A DNA stretch of 64,000 nucleotides from Modestobacter muralis (GCF_010682105.1 NZ_JAAGWH010000007.1:58653-122652); one strand, 5' to 3'. Counted from the stretch's first letter, positions 1 to 8,354 are shown. The notes: generated by a model not told the origin, from the sequence alone. A program made the numbers and translations.

Positions 1-2
1 GC

Positions 3-50
3 GACCTGCGGCCGGTGGCCACCCGGCTGCTCGCCCGGGCAGCGGGGTGA
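3..50 (+). CDS. C-terminal fragment of an upstream gene
   Basis: An open frame enters from the left edge and stops with TGA at 48-50. The visible residues end in DLRPVATRLLARAAG. The next gene starts 8 nt later in the same direction, so the two may be co-transcribed. Too little is present to name a family. Confidence 0.4.
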   Translation, partial: DLRPVATRLLARAAG

Positions 51-57
51 GCGGCCG

Positions 58-579
58 GTGAGCATCGCCGTGCTCGTCCTGCTCGCCGTGGTCACCGTCG
101 CGGGTGCGGTGCTGACCCCGCGCAGCGACCGCCGGCGCAGCCCGGCCGGGGCGCTGTTCCTGGTGTCGGTGCTGGCGGTGGCCGCCGCGCTGGCGTGGCG
201 CACCGGCCGGCTCAGCGACGCTGTCGAGACCGCCGGCGTGGTGCTCGCGGTCACCGCGGCCGCCCTCGGTGGCGGGCCGGTCACCACCGCGGTGCTGCGC
301 GCCGCCGACCCCGACCGTGGGCCGGACCGGCGGCGGGCCTCGGACCCCGAGGTGCTGCGCGGGGGCACCTGGATCGGCGTCCTCGAGCGCACGGCCGTGG
401 CCGCGGTCGTGCTGGCCCAGTACAAGGAGGGCCTGCCGGTGCTGGTCGCGGTCAAGGGCCTGGGCCGCTTCAACGAGCTCAAGGCCCCGGTCGCCGCCGA
501 GCGCTTCATCATCGGCACCCTCGCCAGCGGCCTCTGGGCCCTCGCCTGCGTCGGCGTCAGCGTCCTCCTCCACTCCTGA
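58..579 (+). CDS. Conserved multi-pass membrane protein, unknown function
   Basis: The 173-residue protein is hydrophobic, with membrane segments near residues 2-19, 32-48, 57-80, 112-133 and 148-170. A basic and acidic loop (residues 81-105, DPDRGPDRRRASDPE) separates the second pair from the third. The C-terminal half contains a VKGLGRFNELK...ERFIIGTLASG stretch that looks like a conserved signature. It resembles actinobacterial membrane proteins found next to SatD-like genes, but I cannot name the function. The GTG start lies 8 nt after the preceding stop, which suggests an operon continuing from the left. Two large palindromes follow its stop and could end the transcript. Confidence 0.6.
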   Translation: MSIAVLVLLAVVTVAGAVLTPRSDRRRSPAGALFLVSVLAVAAALAWRTGRLSDAVETAGVVLAVTAAALGGGPVTTAVLRAADPDRGPDRRRASDPEVLRGGTWIGVLERTAVAAVVLAQYKEGLPVLVAVKGLGRFNELKAPVAAERFIIGTLASGLWALACVGVSVLLHS

Positions 580-590
580 CCGCTCCAGCC

Positions 591-646
591 GGGGCCATGT
601 TCGCGAACATGGCCCCTGGCCGGGGCCATGTTCGCGAACATGGCCC
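591..646. repeat. Two adjacent perfect palindromes (26 bp and 24 bp)
   Basis: Positions 591-616 are GGGGCCATGTTCG followed by its exact reverse complement. Positions 623-646 repeat the same palindrome with one G/C pair fewer. They lie between the stop at 579 and the next gene. They can form long GC-rich hairpins and could act as factor-independent terminators, although no T-tract follows. A third, slightly different copy is at 1567-1594, so this is a local family of dispersed palindromes. Confidence 0.85.
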
Positions 647-702
647 TCCTGCCTGTGGACGGCGGCGGTGCGGTCGGCGCCGGTTCCGGCAGGCTCGCCC
701 GG

Positions 703-1560
703 GTGTCCGCGCGACTGCTCCCCGGGGTGTTCATCGGCAGCCAGGCGATCGCCGAGGGGCTGATCACCCGCCGGCAGTTGCGCGCCCGGAGCTACCGGCG
801 ACTGGTCCACGGCGTCTACGCCGATCCGGGACTCGTGCACGACCACCGGCTCCGCTGCCGGGGGGTGGCCCTGCTGTTGCCGGCCGGGTGCGTCCTGGGC
901 GGTCACTCCGCCGCCGCCTGGCCCGGCGCCCCGTTCGCCGGCGCCCACGACCCGGTCACGGTGCTCCGGCCGCCGTCCACGCCCTGGGCCGGACCACAGG
1001 GGACACGGGTGCACCAGGCCGACCTCGCGCCAGAGGACGTGGAGTGGCGCGACGACGTGCCGGTCACGTGTGCGTCTCGGACCGCCTGGGACGTCGCCGC
1101 CCAGGAGTCGCTGGGGACCGCCGTCGCGGCCGTCGATGCGATGGTGCGCAGCGGGAGCGTCACCTTCGCCGAGCTGACCGCGCGGGTCGACCGGGGGGCG
1201 GCGCGCAAGGGCGTCGTCCGGTTCCGCAGGGTGCTGACGCTGGTGGACCCGCGCGCCGAGTCGGCACCCGAGTCCCGGGTCCGGGTCGCACTGACGATGG
1301 CCGGGCTGGTGCCCGTCCCGCAGTTCGAGGTCCGGGCCGGCGGGCGCTTCCTGGGCCGGGTCGACCTCGCCTTCCCGGGGGCGCGGGTGGCCGTGGAGTA
1401 CGAGGGCGCCCACCACTTCGAGGGGACCCAGATCGAGCGGGACGACGTCCGCATCGCCGGTCTGGAGAGCGCCGGCTGGCTGGTGGTCCGGCTCAGCGCC
1501 GCCGATCTGCGCGACCTGGACGGCGTGGTCGCGCGCGTGCGTGCAGCGCTCGTCCGGTGA
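703..1560 (+). CDS. DUF559-type protein with AbiEi-like N-terminus
   Basis: The protein begins SARLLPGVFIGSQAIAEG, followed by LITRRQLRARSYRRLVHGVYAD, a winged-helix-like start seen in AbiEi-type antitoxin and DUF559 proteins. The C-terminal part has GRVDLAFPGARVAVEYEG and a closing VVRLSAADL stretch, the restriction-endonuclease-like DUF559 (Vsr-like) fold. I chose GTG 703 (285 aa). An in-frame ATG at 628 is possible, but it sits inside the 623-646 palindrome and would add 25 residues of low conservation. Such proteins are common and numerous in actinobacteria, and their role is unknown. No toxin partner is visible beside it. Confidence 0.7.
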   Translation: MSARLLPGVFIGSQAIAEGLITRRQLRARSYRRLVHGVYADPGLVHDHRLRCRGVALLLPAGCVLGGHSAAAWPGAPFAGAHDPVTVLRPPSTPWAGPQGTRVHQADLAPEDVEWRDDVPVTCASRTAWDVAAQESLGTAVAAVDAMVRSGSVTFAELTARVDRGAARKGVVRFRRVLTLVDPRAESAPESRVRVALTMAGLVPVPQFEVRAGGRFLGRVDLAFPGARVAVEYEGAHHFEGTQIERDDVRIAGLESAGWLVVRLSAADLRDLDGVVARVRAALVR

Positions 1561-1566
1561 CCTCCC

Positions 1567-1594
1567 GGGGGCCATGTTCGCCAACATGGCCCCC
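1567..1594. terminator. Palindromic hairpin between convergent genes
   Basis: The arms GGGGGCCATGTT (1567-1578) and AACATGGCCCCC (1583-1594) are perfect complements with a 4-nt loop, CGCC. It lies between the stop at 1560 on the plus strand and the stop at 1601 on the minus strand, where a bidirectional terminator would be expected. The core matches the palindromes at 591-646. Confidence 0.7.
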
Positions 1595-1600
1595 CAGGGG

Positions 1601-3145
1601 TCAGTCGGTGAAGACCTCGATTTGGGCGCCCATCTCGACGAGGCGCTCGTAGAGCTGTTCGTAGCCGCGGGCGATGATGTCGACGTTGCGCAGCACCGAG
1701 TCGCCCTTGGCGGCCAGCATCGCCAGCAGGATGACCACCGCGGGCCGCAGCGCCGGCGGGCAGACGATCTCCGCCCCCGACCAGCGGGTGGGCCCGTTGA
1801 CCAGCACGCGGTGCGGGTCGAGCAGCCGGACGTCGGCGCCGAGGCGGGTCAGGTCGGACAGGTGGATGGCCCGGTTGTCGTAGACCCAGTCGTGGATGAC
1901 GGTCTCGCCGGTCGCGGTGGCCGCGATGACGGCGAAGAACGGCAGGTTGTCGATGTTCAGCCCCGGGAACGGCATCGGGTGGATCTTGTCGATCGGCGCC
2001 CGCAGCTGCGAGGGGTGGATGGTGACGTCGACGAGCCGGGTGCGGCCGTTGTCGGCGGCGTACTCCGCGGACAGGTCGTACTGCAGCCCCATCTCGGTGA
2101 GCGTGGCCAGCTCGATCTCCAGGAACTCGATCGGCGCCCGGCGCACGGTCAGCTCCGAGCCGGTCACGATGCCGGCGGTCAGCAGGCTCATCGCCTCGAC
2201 CGGGTCCTCGGAGATCGTGTAGTCGACGTCGGCGTCGAGCACCGGTGAGCCGGTGACCACCAGGGTCGTCGTCCCGAAGCCGGAGATGCCCACGCCCAGC
2301 TTCTCCAGGTACAGGCACAGGTCCTGGACCATGTAGTTCGGGCTGGCGTTGCGGATGGTGGTCGTCCCGTCGTGGCGGGCGGCGGCCAGCAGCGCGTTCT
2401 CGGTGACCGTGTCGCCGCGCTCGGTCAGCACGATGGAGCGGTCGCGGGACTCCGGGCGGTGCACCGTCGCGTGGTACTCCCCGGCGTGCGCCTCGATCTG
2501 CAGACCGAAGTGCCGCAGCGCGATCATGTGCGGCTCGATCGTGCGGGTGCCCAGGTCGCAGCCGCCGGCGTAGGGCAGCTCGAAGTGCTCGGCGCGGTGC
2601 AGCAGCGGGCCCAGGAACATGATGATGCTGCGGGTCCGGCGGGCGGCGTCGGCGTCGATGGCGGTCAGGTCCAGCTGCTCGGGGACGACGAGGGTCAGGT
2701 CGCGGCCGGCGGCGTCCCAGGTGGCGGAGACCCCGATCGAGGTGAGGACGTCGAGGATGCGGTCGACCTCGACGATCCGGGAGACGTTGCGCAGCGTGGT
2801 GCGGCCGCGGTTGAGCAGCGAGGCGCACAGCAGGGCGACCGCGGCGTTCTTCGACGACTTCACCGTCACGCTGCCCGACAGCGGCAGGCCGCCGCTGACC
2901 CGCAGGTGGGTCGGGCCGGAGCGGCCCACGGTGATCAGCTCGCTGTCCAGCGCCGCCGACAGCCGGCCGAGCAGCTCCAGGGTCAGGTTCTGGTTGCCCT
3001 GCTCGATCCGGGCGATGGCGCTCTGGCTGGTGCCGAGGCGCTCGGCGAGCTGGGACTGGGTCAGGCCGTGGTGGCGCCGCGCGTCGCGGACCAAGGTGCC
3101 GATCTGGCGCAGGGACTGACCGGTCGCTTCTTCGGTGATCGTCAT
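1601..3145 (-). CDS. XRE helix-turn-helix fused to MurA-like enolpyruvyl transferase
   Basis: The protein has 514 residues, against about 420-430 for classical MurA. Residues 14-70 form an XRE/Cro helix-turn-helix (LTQSQLAERLGTSQSAIARIEQG). Residues 80-510 are an EPSP-synthase/MurA domain. The UDP-GlcNAc/PEP-site Lys-Asn is present (SSKNAA, K99-N100), as is the loop cysteine (AGGCDLGTR, C196). The segment that carries the conserved FPTD aspartate in classical MurA reads PFPGLNIDN, so that Asp appears lost or shifted. A regulator fused to a cell-wall enzyme fold suggests a paralogue that senses a UDP-sugar rather than the housekeeping enzyme; this is inference. ATG 3145 is used because everything upstream in frame is low quality. 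A perfect inverted repeat lies 14 nt before the start. Confidence 0.8.
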   Translation of the reverse strand: MTITEEATGQSLRQIGTLVRDARRHHGLTQSQLAERLGTSQSAIARIEQGNQNLTLELLGRLSAALDSELITVGRSGPTHLRVSGGLPLSGSVTVKSSKNAAVALLCASLLNRGRTTLRNVSRIVEVDRILDVLTSIGVSATWDAAGRDLTLVVPEQLDLTAIDADAARRTRSIIMFLGPLLHRAEHFELPYAGGCDLGTRTIEPHMIALRHFGLQIEAHAGEYHATVHRPESRDRSIVLTERGDTVTENALLAAARHDGTTTIRNASPNYMVQDLCLYLEKLGVGISGFGTTTLVVTGSPVLDADVDYTISEDPVEAMSLLTAGIVTGSELTVRRAPIEFLEIELATLTEMGLQYDLSAEYAADNGRTRLVDVTIHPSQLRAPIDKIHPMPFPGLNIDNLPFFAVIAATATGETVIHDWVYDNRAIHLSDLTRLGADVRLLDPHRVLVNGPTRWSGAEIVCPPALRPAVVILLAMLAAKGDSVLRNVDIIARGYEQLYERLVEMGAQIEVFTD

Positions 3146-3158
3146 CGCGGCGAAGGAT

Positions 3159-3174
3159 ATCTCACAGATGAGAT
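3159..3174. promoter_or_regulatory. Inverted repeat, likely operator of the XRE-MurA gene
   Basis: ATCTCA-CAGA-TGAGAT is a perfect 6-bp inverted repeat in a locally AT-rich stretch of a very GC-rich region. It sits 14-29 nt upstream of the XRE-MurA start, where an autoregulating XRE protein would bind. The divergent small membrane-protein gene starts at 3220, so both could be controlled. Confidence 0.55.
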
Positions 3175-3219
3175 CAACACGGGCTGCGCGGAGACGACTG
3201 CGTACGGGCACCATGCGGC

Positions 3220-3438
3220 ATGGGCATCGTCTGGGCGGTCGTCGGGGTGGTGGTCCTGCTGGTCCTGGTCGGAGCCTGGCGGATGGACCGGGCGGTGCAG
3301 CGCCGCGGTTCGCGGGCGTCCCACCACTCCGACCTCTGGTACGAGGTGCGGGAGAGCCGCCGGGACGTCGATGCCATGAACCCGTGCTCCAGTGACAGCT
3401 CCTGGACCAGCTGGAGCCGGCGCAACCAGCGCAGATGA
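3220..3438 (+). CDS. Small single-pass membrane protein, hypothetical
   Basis: The 72-residue protein has one N-terminal membrane helix (MGIVWAVVGVVVLLVLVGAW) followed by a basic and polar tail. I do not recognise the family. No strong ribosome-binding site precedes ATG 3220. The gene is divergent from XRE-MurA and could share its operator region. Confidence 0.5.
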   Translation: MGIVWAVVGVVVLLVLVGAWRMDRAVQRRGSRASHHSDLWYEVRESRRDVDAMNPCSSDSSWTSWSRRNQRR

Positions 3439-3513
3439 TCTCCCGGTGCCCCCTGCAGGCGTGCAGGGGATGATGTCCCGGCCGACTCCGGCACCACCCG
3501 CGAGGAGCCCCTG

Positions 3514-4062
3514 ATGTCCCAGACCCCGGCACCGACCGGCGCCGTCGCCCACCCCGAGCTGCTGGCCGTGTACCTCAACGACCACATCGCCTCCGCAGCC
3601 GGCGGGATCGAGCTGGTCACCCGGATGATCGGGGCCAACCGGGGCAACCAGCACGAGGCGGGCCTGCGGCAGCTGCTGGACGAGCTGCGCCAGGAGAAGA
3701 CCGACCTGGCGACGATCGCCGCCGCCCTCGCCCTGCCGGTGCGGCAGTACAAGCAGGTCGCGGTGTGGATCGCGGAGAAGGCCAGCCGGCTCAAGCTCAA
3801 CGGCCACGTGCTGACCCGGTCGCCGCTGTCCGGGCTGGTCGAGTTCGAGTTCCTCGCCTCGGCGGTGCGCGGCAAGCGCAGCGGCTTCGAGACCCTGCGG
3901 ATCGCCGCGACCGTCGACCCCCGGATCGACCCGGTGCTCGTCGAGTCGCTGATCAACCAGGCGCACCGGCAGTACCTGTGGCTGACCGAGGCCCGCCGCG
4001 AGGTGGCCGCCGGCATCTTCGGCGGCGACCCCGACGTCGTCGCCGACACCACCGAGGCCTGA
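3514..4062 (+). CDS. Conserved hypothetical, all-helical protein
   Basis: The 182-residue protein has no membrane segment. Its sequence suggests a helical bundle: LLAVYLNDHIASAAGGIELVTRMIG, then GLRQLLDELRQEKTDLATIAAAL, then a region ending LTEARREVAAGIFGG. It could be a ferritin-like or DUF892-like four-helix protein, but I see no metal-binding ExxH pair that proves it. The start is well supported by GAGGAG 6 nt upstream of the ATG at 3514. It is followed by 76 nt and then the dienelactone-hydrolase-like gene. Confidence 0.6.
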   Translation: MSQTPAPTGAVAHPELLAVYLNDHIASAAGGIELVTRMIGANRGNQHEAGLRQLLDELRQEKTDLATIAAALALPVRQYKQVAVWIAEKASRLKLNGHVLTRSPLSGLVEFEFLASAVRGKRSGFETLRIAATVDPRIDPVLVESLINQAHRQYLWLTEARREVAAGIFGGDPDVVADTTEA

Positions 4063-4138
4063 CCCGGGGCCGGCCCGGAGCCTACCCACCCGGTGCCCGG
4101 CCGCGCGGACGGCGCGGTCCGCAGGTAGACACCTGTCC

Positions 4139-4891
4139 ATGTGCCACGACCACGACAGCCGCCCGCCCGCACCGCCCCGCACCGGGGACGTCGCCGAGCG
4201 CGGCACCCTCGAGCTGACCGCCGCCGACGGCACCCAGCTGTCCGCCGCCTACGCCGCCCCGGCGGCCCCGGCGACCGCCGGGGTCGTGATCCTGCCCGAC
4301 ATCCGCGGGCTGCACCCCTACTACGTGGCGCTGGCCGAGCGGTTCGCCCAGGCCGGCGTCCCCGCGGTGGCGCTGGACTACTTCGGCCGCACCGCGGGCC
4401 TGGCCGAGACCGGCACCCGCGAGGACGACTTCGACTGGCAGGCGCACATCCCGCAGACCACGCCCGAGGGCATCGACGCCGACACCGCCGCCGGCATCGA
4501 GTACCTGCGCAGCCGCACCCGCCCGGACCTGCCGGTGGTCACGGTGGGCTTCTGCTTCGGCGGCAGCCACGCCTGGCGGCAGTCCGGCGCCGACCTGGAC
4601 CTGGCCGGCAGCGCCGGGTTCTACGGCCGGCCGAGCCTGGTCGGGGACGCCGCGAGCGCGGCACGCCGGCCGGTCGTGATGCTGATCGCCGGTGCCGACA
4701 CCGCCACCCCGGTCGCCGACCAGCTGGAGCTGGCGGCCACCATGCGCGCCGCCGGCGCCGAGGTCGACGACGTCGTCTACGACGGGGCGCCGCACTCCTT
4801 CTTCGACCGCGCGTTCGGCGAGTGGGCCGAGGCCTGCGACGACGCCTGGCGCCACGTGCTCGCGCTCACCGACCGGGTCGCCGTCCGCTGA
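4139..4891 (+). CDS. Dienelactone hydrolase family protein
   Basis: The 250-residue alpha/beta hydrolase has the family nucleophile motif GFCFGG with Cys139, an acid candidate D187 (AGADTATP) and His219 (DGAPHSFFD), the Cys-Asp-His triad of dienelactone hydrolases. The first residues MCHDHDSRPPAPP are a His/Cys-rich lead. DLH enzymes open dienelactones in chloroaromatic degradation, but many actinobacterial paralogues have unknown substrates, and this gene lies 9 kb from the aromatic cluster. The ATG follows TAGACACCTGTCC closely, so the transcript may be leaderless. A strong hairpin follows the stop. Confidence 0.85.
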   Translation: MCHDHDSRPPAPPRTGDVAERGTLELTAADGTQLSAAYAAPAAPATAGVVILPDIRGLHPYYVALAERFAQAGVPAVALDYFGRTAGLAETGTREDDFDWQAHIPQTTPEGIDADTAAGIEYLRSRTRPDLPVVTVGFCFGGSHAWRQSGADLDLAGSAGFYGRPSLVGDAASAARRPVVMLIAGADTATPVADQLELAATMRAAGAEVDDVVYDGAPHSFFDRAFGEWAEACDDAWRHVLALTDRVAVR

Positions 4892-4896
4892 CCGCC

Positions 4897-4928
4897 GCCC
4901 GCCCCCGTCCGCACGGGTGGGGGCGGGC
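4897..4928 (+). terminator. Hairpin terminator after the DLH gene
   Basis: GCCCGCCCCC (4897-4906) and GGGGGCGGGC (4919-4928) are perfect 10-bp arms around a 12-nt loop, 5 nt after the stop at 4891. No T-run follows. Confidence 0.6.
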
Positions 4929-4955
4929 CGCCCGGGCGCACCTAGGCTGGTCGGC

Positions 4956-5387
4956 GTGAGCGAGCAGCAGGGGCAGGGACCCGCCGGGCAGCAGGAGCCC
5001 ATCGAGCAGGGCGTGCTCGACCTCGCCGTCCGGGTGTTCGGGCTGGCCCGGGCCGGAGAGGCCGAGGAGCTGGCCGCCTACGTCGACGCCGGGGTGCCGG
5101 CAGACCTGACCAACGAGAAGGGCGACACCCTGCTGATCCTGGCCGCCTACCACGGTCACGCGGGGACGGTCACCGCGCTGCTCGAGCGCGGCGCGGACCA
5201 CGGCCGGTACAACGACCGCGGCCAGACGCCGCTGGCGGCCGCGGTCTTCAAGCAGTCCGCCGACTCCGTGCGCGCGCTGTTGGCCGCCGGGGCCGACCCC
5301 GACGCCGGCCAGCCCAGCGCCCGTGCGACGGCCGCCTTCTTCGACCTGCCGGTGATGACCGCCCTGCTGGAGGGCCACCCGGCCTGA
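4956..5387 (+). CDS. Ankyrin repeat protein
   Basis: The 143-residue protein has tandem ankyrin repeats. GDTLLILAAYHGHAGTVTALLERGAD and GQTPLAAAVFKQSADSVRALLAAGADPD are clear, and a degenerate third repeat ends the protein. The first 25 residues (SEQQGQGPAGQQEP) are low-complexity. Ankyrin repeats bind proteins, and nothing here identifies the partner. The GTG at 4956 is chosen because TAGGCT, a good -10 box, ends 7 nt upstream, as in leaderless actinobacterial genes. The neighbour on the other strand is an MFS exporter that ends 8 nt away. Confidence 0.85.
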   Translation: MSEQQGQGPAGQQEPIEQGVLDLAVRVFGLARAGEAEELAAYVDAGVPADLTNEKGDTLLILAAYHGHAGTVTALLERGADHGRYNDRGQTPLAAAVFKQSADSVRALLAAGADPDAGQPSARATAAFFDLPVMTALLEGHPA

Positions 5388-5395
5388 CCGGAGGG

Positions 5396-6874
5396 TCAGC
5401 GGGCGGCCGGGCCGTGCGGTGCGGCGGCCGCATCGGCCGACGCGGACGCCGGGACCTCCGGCTGCGCCGGTCGCCGTGCGGTGGTGGGCAGCACCGCGGT
5501 GAGCAGGCCGACCGCGACGCAGGCCCCGACGCCGATCCAGCCGATGGTGGTGTAGCCGCTGCCGGCCGGGAACGCGGACCCGTCGGGGGTGGCGGCCTCC
5601 AGCACGGTGGCGCTGAGCGCGCTGCCGAGGGAGAAACCGACGTAGCGCAGCACCTGGTTGAGGCTCATCGCGCTGCCGGTCTCGCTCTTCGGCACGGCGC
5701 GCACGATCAGCCCGGGCAGCGCGGCGAACATGGTGCCGACCCCCAGGCCCACGACGGTGCTCGCCAGGAACAGCTGCCACAGCTCGTCGCGCAGCAGGGC
5801 GAACAGCAGCTGCCCCGCGCCGAGCACCAGCGCGGCCAGGGGCAGCACCACACGCGGTCCGTGCGACCGGTCCAGCCGCGCCGCGATCCGGCTGGCGGAG
5901 AAGCTGGCCAGGGAGAACGGCAGCAGGACCAGCCCGGCGACCACGATCGAGGTGCCGAAGCCGCCGGCGGCCACCGGCTCCTGAGCCAGCCGTGGCACCG
6001 AGGACAGCAGCAGGTAGTTGGACAGTCCGGCCAGCAGCGCCGTGCCGTGCGCGCTGGCGGCGTCGCGGCCGCGGGCCAGCCGCAGGTCGACCAGCGGAGC
6101 CGGCGCGCGCAGCTGCCAGACCACCCAGCAGGCCAGCGCGACCGCCGCCACCGCGGCCAGGCCGAGCACCGCCGGCGACGTCCAGCCCCAGCTCTCCCCC
6201 TCGGCCAGCGCGAGCAGTGCGGTGGCCAGCCCCGTGCCGAGCAGTGCGGCACCCAGGAGGTCGAGCCGGCGCGGCGGGACGTCGCCCGACGGCGGGTAGA
6301 CCACCGCCGCCGCCACGAGCGCGACCGCGCTCGCAGCGGCGCCGAACCAGAAGGCGGCGTGGATCCCGCCGAGCTCGGCGATCGCCCCGGTCAGCGGGTA
6401 GCCCAGGCCCACCCCGGCGGCGACGGTGACCGACAGCGCGGCGACGGTGGTCCGGGAGCGCTCAACACTCAGCGCCGTCCGGGCGGTGGCGATGGCCAGC
6501 GGGGTGAGCCCCATCCCGACGCCCTGCAGCCCGCGCCCGGCGATCAGCCAGCCGAGCCCGAGCGGCAGCGCGGCGAGCACGCTGCCGGCCAGCACCACGG
6601 CCAGGACGACGAGCACCACGGTGCGCCGGTGCCGGCCGTCGCCGAGCCGGCCGATCACCGGGGTGGCCACCGCGCCGACCAGCAGCGCGATCGTCAGCGA
6701 CCACTGGGCATCGGTCACCGAGACGCCGTTGGCCTCGGCGATCGCGGGGACCAGCGGTGCGCCCAGGCTGCTGATGACCGCCACCAACATCGCCAGGAAG
6801 ACCAGCACCGGGACCAGCGCGGTCGGCGGCCCGGGGGAGAGGTTGCGCTGTGCATCGACCGGTGTCACGCCCAC
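5396..6874 (-). CDS. MFS transporter, DHA2 (EmrB/QacA) type, 14 TM
   Basis: The protein of about 492 residues has fourteen predicted membrane helices. The motif-A loop is GRLGDGRHRRTVVLVV, and motif C is present in VTVAAGVGLGYPLTGAI. This matches proton-coupled drug exporters of the DHA2 group; the substrate cannot be read from sequence. The N-terminus is ambiguous: GTG 6874 opens the frame, but a second GTG at 6868 lies exactly 7 nt after TAGCGT, a typical -10 spacing for a leaderless start, and may be the true one. It is convergent with the ankyrin gene and divergent from the amylase-family gene. Confidence 0.88.
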   Translation of the reverse strand: MGVTPVDAQRNLSPGPPTALVPVLVFLAMLVAVISSLGAPLVPAIAEANGVSVTDAQWSLTIALLVGAVATPVIGRLGDGRHRRTVVLVVLAVVLAGSVLAALPLGLGWLIAGRGLQGVGMGLTPLAIATARTALSVERSRTTVAALSVTVAAGVGLGYPLTGAIAELGGIHAAFWFGAAASAVALVAAAVVYPPSGDVPPRRLDLLGAALLGTGLATALLALAEGESWGWTSPAVLGLAAVAAVALACWVVWQLRAPAPLVDLRLARGRDAASAHGTALLAGLSNYLLLSSVPRLAQEPVAAGGFGTSIVVAGLVLLPFSLASFSASRIAARLDRSHGPRVVLPLAALVLGAGQLLFALLRDELWQLFLASTVVGLGVGTMFAALPGLIVRAVPKSETGSAMSLNQVLRYVGFSLGSALSATVLEAATPDGSAFPAGSGYTTIGWIGVGACVAVGLLTAVLPTTARRPAQPEVPASASADAAAAPHGPAAR

Positions 6875-7008
6875 GACGCTAACCCGCGTCGTGCCGGGTG
6901 CCGACCGATGTCCGCGAGGTCACCGGCGGCGGTCCTCCGGGGACGGGGGAGGGAGTCCGGTGACGTAGCGTCAGCCGCTCTGCTGGGCCTCGATCGCAGG
7001 AGACGTGG

Positions 7009-8316
7009 ATGCCGGACTGGGTGCAGGACGCGGTGTGGTGGCACGTCTACCCGCTGGGCTTCGTCGGGGCGGAGAAGGAGGCCACCGAGGAGGTGACCTC
7101 CCGGCTGCACCGGATCACCGACTGGCTGGACTACGCCGTCGAGCTGGGCGCCAACGGCCTGGCGCTCGGCCCGGTGTTCGCCTCCAGCACGCACGGCTAC
7201 GACACCGTCGACCACGGCCGGATCGACCCGCGGCTCGGGGACGACGCGGACTTCGACGAGCTGGTCGACGAGGCGCACGACCGCGGCCTGCGGGTGCTGC
7301 TCGACGGCGTCTTCAACCACGTCGGCCGCGAGCACCCGGCGTTCCGGGCCGTCGTCGAGCGCGGGTCCGACGCCCCGTCCGCCGCGTGGTTCCGGCTGCG
7401 CTGGCCCGCGGACTGGCAGCCCGGCGTGGTGCCCGGCTACGACACCTTCGAGGGCCACGACCAGCTCGTCGCACTCGACCACTCCGCACCCGTGGTCGCC
7501 GACTGGGTCGCGGAGGTGATGACCCACTGGCTCGACCGCGGCGCCGACGGGTGGCGCCTGGACGCCGCCTACGCCGTCCCGCCGTCGTTCTGGGCGACCG
7601 TGCTGCCGCGGGTGCGCGAGGCCCACCCCGAGGCCTACGTCGTCGGCGAGGTCATCCACGGCGACTACGCCCGCATCGTCACCGAGTCGGGGATGGACGC
7701 GGTCACCCAGTACGAGCTGTGGAAGGCCGTCTGGAGCTCGCTCAACGACGGCAACCTGCACGAGCTGGCGCACGCCCTCGGCCGGCACGACGGCTTCCTC
7801 GACACGTTCGTGCCGCTGACCTTCCTCGGCAACCACGACGTCACCCGGATCGCCAGCCGGCTCACCGATCTCCGACACCTGCCGCACGCTCTCGCCGTGC
7901 TGTTCACCGTGGGCGGCACGCCGTCGGTCTACGCCGGTGACGAGCAGGCCTTCACCGGCGTCAAGGAGGACCGGGCCGGCGGGGACGACGCGGTGCGGCC
8001 GCCCTTCCCGGAGACCCCGGCCGGGCTCGCCCCGTTCGGGGAGCCGACGTTCCGGCTGCACCAGGAGCTGATCGGGCTGCGCCGCCGGCACCGCTGGCTG
8101 CACACCGCCCGCACGACGGTGCTCCACCGGGACAACCGGCAGCTCAGCTACGAGGTGACCGGCGACGGCGAGCGGCTGGTGGTGGCGCTCAACCTGGCCG
8201 ACACCCCGGCCACGCTGCCCGCCGTCGGCGCCGGTGAGGTGCTCGCCGGCGCCGGCACGGTGCAGCGCGACGCCGTCCGGCTGGACGCCCACGGCTGGGC
8301 GGTCCTGGCCGGCTGA
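7009..8316 (+). CDS. GH13 alpha-amylase family glycosidase
   Basis: The 435-residue enzyme has the four GH13 regions. Region I is DGVFNHVG, region II is DGWRLDAAY with nucleophile D185, region III is VVGEVIHG with acid/base E214, and region IV is FLGNHDVTR with D277. A short beta domain closes the C-terminus. There is no signal peptide, so it is cytosolic and more likely acts on trehalose, maltose or short glucans than on starch outside the cell. The ATG at 7009 follows a GGAGACG ribosome-binding site. It stands alone, convergent with the aldehyde dehydrogenase operon. Confidence 0.88.
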   Translation: MPDWVQDAVWWHVYPLGFVGAEKEATEEVTSRLHRITDWLDYAVELGANGLALGPVFASSTHGYDTVDHGRIDPRLGDDADFDELVDEAHDRGLRVLLDGVFNHVGREHPAFRAVVERGSDAPSAAWFRLRWPADWQPGVVPGYDTFEGHDQLVALDHSAPVVADWVAEVMTHWLDRGADGWRLDAAYAVPPSFWATVLPRVREAHPEAYVVGEVIHGDYARIVTESGMDAVTQYELWKAVWSSLNDGNLHELAHALGRHDGFLDTFVPLTFLGNHDVTRIASRLTDLRHLPHALAVLFTVGGTPSVYAGDEQAFTGVKEDRAGGDDAVRPPFPETPAGLAPFGEPTFRLHQELIGLRRRHRWLHTARTTVLHRDNRQLSYEVTGDGERLVVALNLADTPATLPAVGAGEVLAGAGTVQRDAVRLDAHGWAVLAG

Positions 8317-8318
8317 GC

Positions 8319-8346
8319 CCCGGGGGGCTGGCTCCCGCCCCCCGGG
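8319..8346. terminator. Bidirectional hairpin terminator
   Basis: CCCGGGGGG (8319-8327) and CCCCCCGGG (8338-8346) pair perfectly around a 10-nt loop. The hairpin lies between the convergent stops at 8316 and 8355. Confidence 0.65.
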
Positions 8347-8354
8347 CACCGGGA

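Noticed and set aside
591..646. LexA/SOS boxes in the palindromes
   Set aside because: The actinobacterial SOS box has GAAC and GTTC in the opposite order with a 4-nt spacer; here it is GTTC-GC-GAAC.
903..2828. Long open frame on the minus strand over the DUF559-type and XRE-MurA genes
   Set aside because: It is rich in Arg/Pro/Gly/His, has no domain signature and lies across two well-supported genes. High GC makes such shadow frames common.
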